A program made the position numbers and the translations under genes. From assembly GCF_017368475.1 (NCBI RefSeq), contig NZ_JAFNJE010000011.1, forward strand, positions 80,127 through 144,126: 64,000 bases of DNA, given 5' to 3'. Source of the stretch: Alteromonas sp. 5E99-2 (GTDB lineage Bacteria > Pseudomonadota > Gammaproteobacteria > Enterobacterales > Alteromonadaceae). This document shows positions 57,469 through 64,000 of the stretch, piece by piece. Under the pieces are notes generated by a model. The model worked only from the letters and a program-made list of their open reading frames with translations, did no database searches and was not told where the DNA came from. Each line of letters begins with the position of its first letter. The stretch's first letter is position 1.

Positions 57469-58563
57469 ATGTCTAAAAGTTTAGCCAGTCATACCGCACT
57501 TCACGCCGAACATTTGAAACTTAATGCCAAAATGGTCGACTTCTTTGGCTGGGATATGCCAATTAACTACGGCTCTCAAATTGAAGAACACCACGCCGTT
57601 CGCAAAGACGCTGGCATGTTCGATGTTTCTCATATGACCATTGTTGATATAGTGGGCCAAGATGCAAAAGCCTATTTGCAAAAACTACTGGCAAACGACG
57701 TAGCAAAATTAAAAGACAAGGGTAAAGCCTTATACAGCGGCATGTTGAACGAAGCCGGTGGCGTAGTTGACGACCTGATTGTGTATTATTTTGAACAAAC
57801 CAATTACCGCTTAGTGGTAAACAGTGCAACCCGTGAAAAAGACATTAATTGGCTGCAATCTGTTGCAGCAGGGTTTGACGTTGAAATACGTGAACGTAAT
57901 GAATTTGCAATGATTGCAGTGCAAGGTCCTAATGCGAAAAGCAAAGCCGAATCCTTGTTCAGCCAAGCGCAAAAAGAAGCGGTTCAAGGCATGAAACCGT
58001 TTTTTGGTGTTCAAGCTGAAGATCTGTTCATTGCGACTACGGGTTACACAGGTGAACAAGGCTATGAAATTATTGTGCATCAAGATAAAGCAGCAAGTTT
58101 ATGGCAGCGATTAGCTGATGTTGGCGTCGCGCCCTGTGGTTTAGGTGCACGAGATACATTGCGTTTAGAAGCGGGCATGAACTTGTACGGCCAAGACATG
58201 GATGAAGACACATCGCCGCTTGCTGCAAATATGGGGTGGACCATTACATGGGAACCTGAAGACAGACAATTTGTAGGCCGCAGCGCCCTTGAACAGCAAA
58301 AGGCACAAGGTACGGCAAAGCTAGTGGGTCTAGTAATGAAAGAAAAAGGCGTGCTACGGGCAGGACAAGTTATTCGCTGTGAAGCCGGAGACGGGGTGAT
58401 CACATCGGGTACGTTTTCTCCTACTTTAGGTCATGCAATTGCATTTGCTCGTGTGCCAGCCAATGTGGGCGACACAGTAGAAGTAGAAATGCGCAAAAAA
58501 TGGGTTACAGTAAATGTAGTAAAACCTAGTTTTGTTAGAAACGGTCAGTCTGTATTGGCTTAA
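57469..58563 (+). CDS. gcvT: aminomethyltransferase GcvT
   Basis: The T protein of the glycine cleavage system, which transfers the methylene group from GcvH to tetrahydrofolate. The 364-residue form starts at ATG 57469, with GAGAGCG upstream, and aligns with E. coli from [17 protein letters not shown]. Folate-binding residues lie in DVSHMTIVD and [11 protein letters not shown]. No glycine riboswitch aptamer is visible in the short leader. It starts the gcvTHP operon. Confidence 0.96.
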   Translation: MSKSLASHTALHAEHLKLNAKMVDFFGWDMPINYGSQIEEHHAVRKDAGMFDVSHMTIVDIVGQDAKAYLQKLLANDVAKLKDKGKALYSGMLNEAGGVVDDLIVYYFEQTNYRLVVNSATREKDINWLQSVAAGFDVEIRERNEFAMIAVQGPNAKSKAESLFSQAQKEAVQGMKPFFGVQAEDLFIATTGYTGEQGYEIIVHQDKAASLWQRLADVGVAPCGLGARDTLRLEAGMNLYGQDMDEDTSPLAANMGWTITWEPEDRQFVGRSALEQQKAQGTAKLVGLVMKEKGVLRAGQVIRCEAGDGVITSGTFSPTLGHAIAFARVPANVGDTVEVEMRKKWVTVNVVKPSFVRNGQSVLA

Positions 58564-58593
58564 GTTAATTATTTAAAAATTTAAGGAATGGTT

Positions 58594-58983
58594 ATGAGCA
58601 ACATACCTAGTGAACTACGTTATGCAGAATCCCACGAGTGGGTACGTCCAGAAGGCGACAACGTCTATACCGTGGGTATTTCCGATCATGCACAAGCACT
58701 TCTTGGCGACATGGTATTTATTGATTTGCCCGACGTTGGCGACACCATAGATTTAGGTGACGACGTAGCCGTAGCAGAATCAGTGAAAGCAGCCAGTGAC
58801 GTGTATGCGCCTATTACAGGCGAAGTGATTGAAATTAATGAGAACCTTGAAGACTCGCCAGAGTTAGTGAATAACGACGCCTATGGCGATGGCTGGTTCT
58901 TTAAAGTCAAAGTAGAAGATGCCAGCGAGTTTGAAAACTTGCTAGATGCAGAAGGGTATGAAGAAACACTGGAAGACGAATAA
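58594..58983 (+). CDS. gcvH: glycine cleavage H protein
   Basis: The lipoyl carrier of the glycine cleavage system. The 129 residues show the lipoylation site [12 protein letters not shown], with Lys65. I favour ATG 58594, 6 bases after AAGGA, over the ATG two codons upstream. It is 30 bases after gcvT. The tail is acidic (EETLEDE). Confidence 0.96.
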   Translation: MSNIPSELRYAESHEWVRPEGDNVYTVGISDHAQALLGDMVFIDLPDVGDTIDLGDDVAVAESVKAASDVYAPITGEVIEINENLEDSPELVNNDAYGDGWFFKVKVEDASEFENLLDAEGYEETLEDE

Positions 58984-59078
58984 CGTCTTTCAGTTGTTCC
59001 CTTTTTGTAACACCAACCGATACCAACAAATAATACCAACAAACTGAATATTATTTACTATAAGAAGTAGTCCAACCT

Positions 59079-61994
59079 ATGTCGTCAAATGTAACGAGTA
59101 CGCAGTCAGTTTCGCTAAGCCAACTAGAGCAAAAAGAAGGCTTTATTCGCCGCCATGTTGGCCCAAGTGACAGTGAAATTAATACCATGTTAGAAACGGT
59201 AAATGCCGCTTCACTGGATGACTTAATTGCTCAAACGGTTCCACAAAGCATCATGTTGCCAAACGGAATAGAAGTAGGGGAAAGCTATACTGAAGTCGAG
59301 GCATTAGCCCAGCTAAAAGCCGTGGCCCAGAAGAATAAAATTCATCGCTCGTTTATTGGTATGGGCTATTACGACACCCACGTACCTAATGTCATACTGC
59401 GCAACGTACTTGAAAATCCGGGTTGGTATACGGCTTACACCCCTTATCAACCTGAAATTGCTCAAGGTCGTTTAGAAGCAATTTTAAATTTTCAGCAGTT
59501 AACCATTGATTTAACTGGGCTGGAATTGGCGTCTGCGTCTTTACTCGATGAAGCCACTGCGGCGGCAGAAGCTATGGCATTGTCTAAACGGGTATCAAAA
59601 AACAAAAAAGCGAATTTGTACTTTATTGCTGACGATGTACACCCGCAAACCAAAGACGTAGTGCAAACCCGTGCAGAAATGTTTGGCTTTGGCGTCGTCA
59701 CAGGTCCTGCTGAAGAGGCAGTTAATCACAATGTATTTGGTGCTTTACTGCAATACCCTACGACTACAGGTGAAGTAAAAGACATCAGCGGCATTATTGC
59801 CGACTTACAAAGCAACAAAGCCATAGTGGGCGTAGCAGCAGATTTAATGAGTTTGGTATTGCTGAAATCACCGGGTGAAATGGGTGCAGATGTGGTATTT
59901 GGTAGCGCACAGCGATTTGGTGTGCCTATGGGCTATGGTGGTCCACACGCAGCCTTTTTTGCAACCCGTGATAAATACAAACGTTCATTACCAGGGCGCA
60001 TTATCGGAGTAAGTAAAGACACCCGTGGTCGACCTGCACTGCGTATGGCGTTGCAAACCCGTGAACAACATATTCGCCGTGAAAAAGCCAATTCAAACAT
60101 TTGTACCGCACAAGTCTTGCTGGCCAATATGGCGTCTTTCTATGCCGTGTATCACGGCCCAGAAGGGTTAAAAACCATTGCTCAGCGCATTCACCGTTTT
60201 ACCGATATTTTGGCTTTGGGCTTAACGCAAAAAGGCGTGACTCTAGCCCACAATCACTATTTCGATACCTTGTGTATCCAGCTGGATAATAGCCAAGAAG
60301 TGGTTAGTAAAGCCTATGCGCAAGGGTTAAATTTACGGGCCGATTTAACCGGAGCCATTGGGGTGTCGTTAGACGAAACCACAACGCGAGATGACATTGA
60401 TAACTTGTTCAACGTTATTTTAGGCGCTGATCACGGTTTATCGGTAGACGCCCTCGACCTTGTTATCACCCAATCTGGCTCTTGTTCTATTCCAGAAAGC
60501 TGTGTACGAACGTCAGATTTTCTGACCCACGAGGTATTTAATCAGTATCAATCAGAAACTGAAATGCTGCGTTATATTAAGTCACTAGAAAATAAAGATT
60601 TATCGCTTAATCATTCAATGATTTCACTGGGCTCGTGCACCATGAAATTGAATGCTACAGCTGAAATGATACCGGTGACTTGGCCCGAATTTGGTCAGTT
60701 GCATCCGTTTGCTCCACTTGATCAAGCGTCGGGTTATCAAGAAATGCTCAGTGAATTGAGTGACTGGTTAATTAATATTACCGGTTACGACGCGTTATCA
60801 ATGCAGCCTAATTCTGGTGCGCAAGGCGAATACGCAGGCTTGTTAGCCATTCAGCGTTACCACGAAAGCCGTGGAGAAGGGCACAGAAACGTGTGTTTAA
60901 TTCCAAGTTCAGCTCACGGCACTAACCCTGCGTCAGCGCAAATGGTAAGTTTAAAAGTGGTGGTGGTGAACTGCGACGAAAACGGCAATGTTGATTTAGA
61001 CGACTTAAAAGCCAAAGCGGAAGAAGTGGGTGATCAGTTATCTTGTGCGATGATCACTTACCCTTCTACTCATGGTGTATACGAACAAACCGCCCGTGAA
61101 ATGTGCGACATAGTGCATCAATACGGTGGTCAGGTGTATATGGACGGGGCGAACATGAATGCGCAGGTGGGGGTTACATCGCCAGGCTTTATTGGTTCTG
61201 ACGTATCTCACTTAAATTTACATAAAACATTCTGTATTCCACACGGTGGTGGTGGCCCAGGAATGGGACCCATTGGTGTTAAATCTCACCTTGAGCCTTT
61301 CTTGCCAAATCATGCAGTAGTGAATGTTGCGTCGGCGGGTGAAAATTGCGGTGCGGTATCAGCAGCCCCTTGGGGCAGTGCATCTATTTTGCCAATTAGT
61401 TATATGTACATCAAAATGATGGGCAGTGCAGGACTTCGCAAAGCAACCGAAGTGGCTATTTTGAATGCTAATTACGTAGCGCAAAAGCTAGGTGAACATT
61501 TTAATGTGTTGTACAAAGGCGACAACGGACGTGTAGCCCACGAATGTATTATTGATTTGCGTCCTTTAAAAGAAGCTAGCGGCGTAACGGAAATGGACGT
61601 AGCAAAACGGTTAAACGACTACGGCTTCCATGCACCAACCATGAGTTTCCCTGTAGCAGGCACGCTTATGATAGAGCCCACAGAATCTGAAGCGTTATAC
61701 GAACTTGACCGTTTCTGTGAAGCTATGATTTGTATTCGTGAAGAAATCAAAAAAGTAGAAAGTGGCGAATGGGGCAGCACAGACAACCCGTTACACAATG
61801 CCCCTCATACCCTAGCTGATATCTGTGACAGCGAATGGAACCGCAGCTACGACAGACAAACCGCAGCTTACCCAGTAGAAAGCGTTGCCAGAAATAAATT
61901 CTGGCCAACTGTGAATCGAATTGACGATGTGTTTGGCGATAGAAATTTGGTGTGCAGTTGCCCTGATATGGAGAGTTATCGGGATTCTGAGTGA
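59079..61994 (+). CDS. gcvP: glycine dehydrogenase (decarboxylating) GcvP
   Basis: The PLP enzyme that decarboxylates glycine and loads the aminomethyl group on GcvH. The 971 residues comprise two homologous halves; the PLP lysine is Lys716 in [19 protein letters not shown]. The N-half start YIRRHVG-like motif reads [15 protein letters not shown] terminator follows. LpdA, the L protein, is encoded with the pyruvate dehydrogenase operon. Confidence 0.97.
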   Translation: MSSNVTSTQSVSLSQLEQKEGFIRRHVGPSDSEINTMLETVNAASLDDLIAQTVPQSIMLPNGIEVGESYTEVEALAQLKAVAQKNKIHRSFIGMGYYDTHVPNVILRNVLENPGWYTAYTPYQPEIAQGRLEAILNFQQLTIDLTGLELASASLLDEATAAAEAMALSKRVSKNKKANLYFIADDVHPQTKDVVQTRAEMFGFGVVTGPAEEAVNHNVFGALLQYPTTTGEVKDISGIIADLQSNKAIVGVAADLMSLVLLKSPGEMGADVVFGSAQRFGVPMGYGGPHAAFFATRDKYKRSLPGRIIGVSKDTRGRPALRMALQTREQHIRREKANSNICTAQVLLANMASFYAVYHGPEGLKTIAQRIHRFTDILALGLTQKGVTLAHNHYFDTLCIQLDNSQEVVSKAYAQGLNLRADLTGAIGVSLDETTTRDDIDNLFNVILGADHGLSVDALDLVITQSGSCSIPESCVRTSDFLTHEVFNQYQSETEMLRYIKSLENKDLSLNHSMISLGSCTMKLNATAEMIPVTWPEFGQLHPFAPLDQASGYQEMLSELSDWLINITGYDALSMQPNSGAQGEYAGLLAIQRYHESRGEGHRNVCLIPSSAHGTNPASAQMVSLKVVVVNCDENGNVDLDDLKAKAEEVGDQLSCAMITYPSTHGVYEQTAREMCDIVHQYGGQVYMDGANMNAQVGVTSPGFIGSDVSHLNLHKTFCIPHGGGGPGMGPIGVKSHLEPFLPNHAVVNVASAGENCGAVSAAPWGSASILPISYMYIKMMGSAGLRKATEVAILNANYVAQKLGEHFNVLYKGDNGRVAHECIIDLRPLKEASGVTEMDVAKRLNDYGFHAPTMSFPVAGTLMIEPTESEALYELDRFCEAMICIREEIKKVESGEWGSTDNPLHNAPHTLADICDSEWNRSYDRQTAAYPVESVARNKFWPTVNRIDDVFGDRNLVCSCPDMESYRDSE

Positions 61995-62029
61995 TGTACG
62001 CCTGAAGGCATAAAATTCAGATGAATTCT

Positions 62030-62058
62030 AAAAAGGCAAACTTCGGTTTGTCTTTTTT
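62030..62058 (+). terminator. intrinsic terminator after gcvP
   Basis: AAAAAGGCAAAC, TTCG loop and GTTTGTCTTTTTT form a stem with one G-T pair and a T-run. It closes the gcvTHP operon. Confidence 0.9.
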
Positions 62059-62073
62059 GCCCTTTTAAACGAC

Positions 62074-62125
62074 TTGTTATATTCTTTAAGGTTGCCTATA
62101 CTGCATGCGTACAAAAAATGCGCAT
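62074..62125 (+). promoter_or_regulatory. ccdAB promoter with inverted repeat
   Basis: TTGTTA (62074-62079), a 17-base spacer and TATACT (62097-62102) form a good promoter. ATGCG (62105-62109) and CGCAT (62121-62125) form an inverted repeat just after it, where CcdA or the CcdAB complex could bind for autoregulation. Confidence 0.6.
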
Positions 62126-62136
62126 AAGGTCATTGC

Positions 62137-62382
62137 ATGAGAAATACATTTAACACTCAGTCACCAAAAAAAGCGACTAATTTAAGCCTTAATAGTGAAT
62201 TACTTTCCGAAGCCAAGCGATTAAACATAAACCTATCTGCAACAATGGAAAAAGCGTTGGAGAAAGAAGTAACTCAGCGACTAAAAACTGAATGGCTTGA
62301 GCAAAATACCGACGCTATTAATGCCTGCAATGAACTAACCAATAAACATGGCTTATTTTCTGATTCTTATCGAGTTTTTTAA
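62137..62382 (+). CDS. ccdA: antitoxin CcdA
   Basis: An 81-residue antitoxin that neutralises CcdB and represses the operon. It has a ribbon-helix-helix N-terminus (ATNLSLNSELLSEAKRLNIN) and a C-terminal part with WLEQNTDAINACNELTNKHG leading to GLFSDSYRVF, as in CcdA. Its stop overlaps the toxin ATG by one base. Confidence 0.93.
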   Translation: MRNTFNTQSPKKATNLSLNSELLSEAKRLNINLSATMEKALEKEVTQRLKTEWLEQNTDAINACNELTNKHGLFSDSYRVF

Positions 62383-62699
62383 TGTCGCAATTTACACTTT
62401 ACAAAAATAAAGATAGAAGCACAGCAACAGTTTATCCTTACTTTGTCGACGTACAAAGTGAGTTACTAGAGTCATTAAATACTCGCTTAGTACTTCCCCT
62501 AACACCACTAGATTTCCTTGACCAAAATGCCCCAAGTCACTTATGCCCAACTATTCATTTAGATGAAGGTGATTTCGTTATTTTGACACAACAAATGGCG
62601 AGTGTTCCTACAAAATTTTTAAGTGAATCAGTCACAGATCTTAGTATATTTAGAGATGAAATAATCGGTGCTATCGACTTCCTGATTACGGGAATATAA
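62382..62699 (+). CDS. ccdB: gyrase-poison toxin CcdB
   Basis: A 105-residue CcdB-fold toxin that targets GyrA. It contains YPYFVDVQSELLESLNTRLV and ends DFLITGI. The F-plasmid toxin ends in Trp-Gly-Ile; here the Trp is Thr. From memory the chromosomal Vibrio fischeri CcdB, which is still active, has a similar end. The gene is followed by a 142-base gap and then an integron-type gene. Confidence 0.93.
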   Translation: MSQFTLYKNKDRSTATVYPYFVDVQSELLESLNTRLVLPLTPLDFLDQNAPSHLCPTIHLDEGDFVILTQQMASVPTKFLSESVTDLSIFRDEIIGAIDFLITGI

Positions 62700-62841
62700 C
62701 AGCACTTTTCGGACATTTTCCGCCTTTCATACAGTGGATAAATACGGCATACGAACGACCCTCTTGCTATACGTACGATGAAGCAATATATTAAATTTAA
62801 AGACAACAGATAACTTACCATCCACACCTCATCTATTTGCA

Positions 62842-63252
62842 ATGCGTCTTGAATCGGTTGCCTTACCAGATGAAACTTATAAGGCAGAACCTTTCTGGGT
62901 AATAATGGAGCAAGTGAATGGTAAAGTAACTGGGTCGTATTATGGGTCTGAACAGCAAGGGCGGAAATTTATCCCATTATTTTTCTCAAAATATCATGCG
63001 CAAATGCTATTCATAGAAAGCCATTTAACAAATGATCGCTGGTGTATTCGAGGTTTACCAAGGCACGCTCTTAGAGCTTTTATTCTGATGCTGGATCTTT
63101 TTAAGCTGCAAAGTGTTGAGCCTATGATCATGTTTAGGCCGCCAGGAGATATTAGCGAGCTTGGTTACGCAGGCTTTGTTACTGATAGAGATTTATTGGC
63201 TAAAGAGTATTACTACGATGAAGTCCCTAAAGTCGTGCCAGATCCCGTTTAA
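62842..63252 (+). CDS. hypothetical protein, integron cassette gene
   Basis: A 136-residue protein I do not recognise. It has no signal peptide or membrane segment; it is rich in aromatic residues and charged ends (EYYYDEVPKVVPDPV). No clear ribosome site precedes the ATG. Its stop codon lies inside the R'' site of the attC that follows, the usual position for a cassette gene. An integron cassette origin explains the lack of recognisable relatives. Confidence 0.65.
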   Translation: MRLESVALPDETYKAEPFWVIMEQVNGKVTGSYYGSEQQGRKFIPLFFSKYHAQMLFIESHLTNDRWCIRGLPRHALRAFILMLDLFKLQSVEPMIMFRPPGDISELGYAGFVTDRDLLAKEYYYDEVPKVVPDPV

Positions 63253-63315
63253 CAAAGCCATCAATTTGACCGCCTTGCGCTGCGCTTCAGGCGGCAAATT
63301 ATGGCGGCGTTATGT
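63247..63315 (+). other. integron attC recombination site
   Basis: R'' GTTTAAC (63247-63253) and R' GTTATGT (63309-63315) flank a near-perfect inverted repeat: GCCAT pairs with ATGGC, and AATTTG-A-CCGCCT pairs with AGGCGG-CAAATT, leaving one extrahelical A as in known attC sites. The loop is 13 bases. Total 69 bases. The preceding gene's stop lies in R''; the next gene's ribosome site follows R'. No integrase or attI is in the window. Confidence 0.85.
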
Positions 63316-63328
63316 TTCAGGAGGAAAT

Positions 63329-63700
63329 ATGAGACTTATCTTTTCAATTTTAGTTTTTTGCTTAGCCGGGTGTGCAAACACTTCAAATGACAACAGCACG
63401 ACCGAATACTTCAATCCAAATGAAGTAGATAAGCAGAGTAAATGGATTGTCAAAATTGACCCCAAATACCCACAAGATGCTTTTAACAAAGGAATAGAGG
63501 GGTATGTCAGATTCAATGCCATAATTACAACAGACGGTAAATTGGAAAACATAGTAATTACGGAGTCAGTACCCGAGAGGGTATTTGATAATGAAGCAAT
63601 CTCGGCTTTAAAAAAGTGGTATTTCAGGCCAGCGGTTAAAGGTGGCAAAACCGTAAACACTACGTATTCAGATCAGCTACAGTGGAAGTTGAAACAGTGA
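63329..63700 (+). CDS. lipoprotein with TonB C-terminal domain
   Basis: A 123-residue protein. ATG 63329 is behind AGGAGG. A lipoprotein signal (MRLIFSILVFCLAGC) with Cys15 is followed by a short spacer and a TonB-like domain with DPKYPQDAFNKGIEGYVRF and FRPAVKGGKTV. Such short TonB-domain proteins usually lack the N-terminal ExbBD-coupling helix, so it is not a canonical TonB. It directly follows the attC site, as a cassette gene would. Confidence 0.85.
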   Translation: MRLIFSILVFCLAGCANTSNDNSTTEYFNPNEVDKQSKWIVKIDPKYPQDAFNKGIEGYVRFNAIITTDGKLENIVITESVPERVFDNEAISALKKWYFRPAVKGGKTVNTTYSDQLQWKLKQ

Positions 63701-64000
63701 AACATAACACATATGAGCCTCCGGTCTGTCAATAACAAAAGAATACCCCTTGACCACTTTCTCAAGATCAATCTGATTGCTAATATCAGGTTTGTTTACT
63801 TCGTCTGTCATGGTTGATGTTAGATATATTGCCTACGTCAAACACATATATGACTAGCCGGTTACCGGGCTCTTAATGTTGCACTTTTCAGGTCCTTCTG
63901 ATTTACAACGGCACTAGACATTCATCGGTTAACCTTCATCTGTCCTATTCAAAGCGTGTTGGCTACTAAATCCAGTTAGAGCGAGGCTCAGTAAAGGTGT
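63701..64000. other. 300-base end region without a recognised gene
   Basis: No frame on either strand shows recognisable protein similarity. ACATAAC (63708-63714), just after the last stop, is the exact reverse complement of R' and could be the start of a truncated second attC. A 44-codon minus-strand frame (63677-63811) starts MTDEVNKPDISNQ but overlaps the lipoprotein gene; I do not call it. Confidence 0.4.

Noticed and set aside
62694..62705. TATAACAGC after ccdB resembling an attC R'' site
   Set aside because: No R' partner or inverted arms are found in the following 140 bases, so it does not form an attC.
63677..63811. Minus-strand 44-codon frame MTDEVNKPDISNQ
   Set aside because: It overlaps the well-supported lipoprotein gene, has no recognised similarity and a start without a clear ribosome site.

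Overview
The window comes from the chromosome of a marine-type gammaproteobacterium, most likely of the Alteromonadales (Alteromonas, Paraglaciecola or a relative). I base this on gene order and protein similarity recalled from those groups; no database search was run. Supporting points are a complete division and cell-wall (dcw) cluster, lpxC followed by an M23 peptidase and secA, the block yacG-zapD-coaE-pilD-pilC-pilA, ampDE next to pdhR-aceEF-lpdA, a ygfB-pepP-ubiH-ubiI block beside 6S RNA, and a glycine cleavage operon.

Layout. Bases 1-15.5 kb hold the dcw cluster on the + strand in very tight order: rsmH (3' end only), ftsL, ftsI, murE, murF, mraY, murD, ftsW, murG, murC, ddl, ftsQ, ftsA, ftsZ. 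lpxC follows from its own near-perfect sigma70 promoter, then an M23 peptidase, secA and mutT. From 20.7 to 27.7 kb the minus strand carries an aspartoacylase-like gene, yacG, zapD, coaE, pilD, pilC, pilA, nadC and a retropepsin-like protease. No pilB lies between pilA and pilC. From 27.7 to 36.3 kb come ampD, ampE and pdhR-aceE-aceF-lpdA with a visible PdhR operator, then a DUF1289 gene, an HDOD gene and two tandem DUF481 outer-membrane genes.

From 39.2 to 43.03 kb lies a probable accessory island. It is bounded by sequences that look like the right and left ends of an IS3-family (IS150-like) element, including the last codons of a transposase. Inside are two divergent modules that each pair a double-glycine-leader, microcin-like peptide with a small membrane protein (candidate immunity). 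A secreted protein of unknown function and a leucine-rich-repeat lipoprotein follow. This is the most novel-looking part of the window.

From 43 to 52.3 kb come serA, rpiA, a 5-formyltetrahydrofolate cyclo-ligase gene, a nucleoside hydrolase-ribokinase pair, 6S RNA (ssrS), and on the + strand ygfB, pepP, ubiH and ubiI. The ribokinase pair sits between 6S RNA and the cyclo-ligase gene, and zapA is absent from its usual place. From 52.3 to 57.3 kb there is a secreted amidohydrolase, a lone MSHA-like pilin, a small remnant of a MocR/aminotransferase gene, two LysR regulators and an FMN-dependent NADH:quinone/azo reductase. The gcvT-gcvH-gcvP operon fills 57.4-62.0 kb. The last 2 kb are accessory DNA: a ccdAB toxin-antitoxin operon, an unknown gene ending in a clear integron attC site, a TonB-domain lipoprotein, and 300 bp with no recognisable gene.

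How the genes work together. The first block makes lipid II and assembles the divisome. pdhR-aceEF-lpdA makes pyruvate dehydrogenase, and LpdA would also serve the glycine cleavage system at the far end. The nucleoside hydrolase, ribokinase and RpiA form a short ribose-salvage route.
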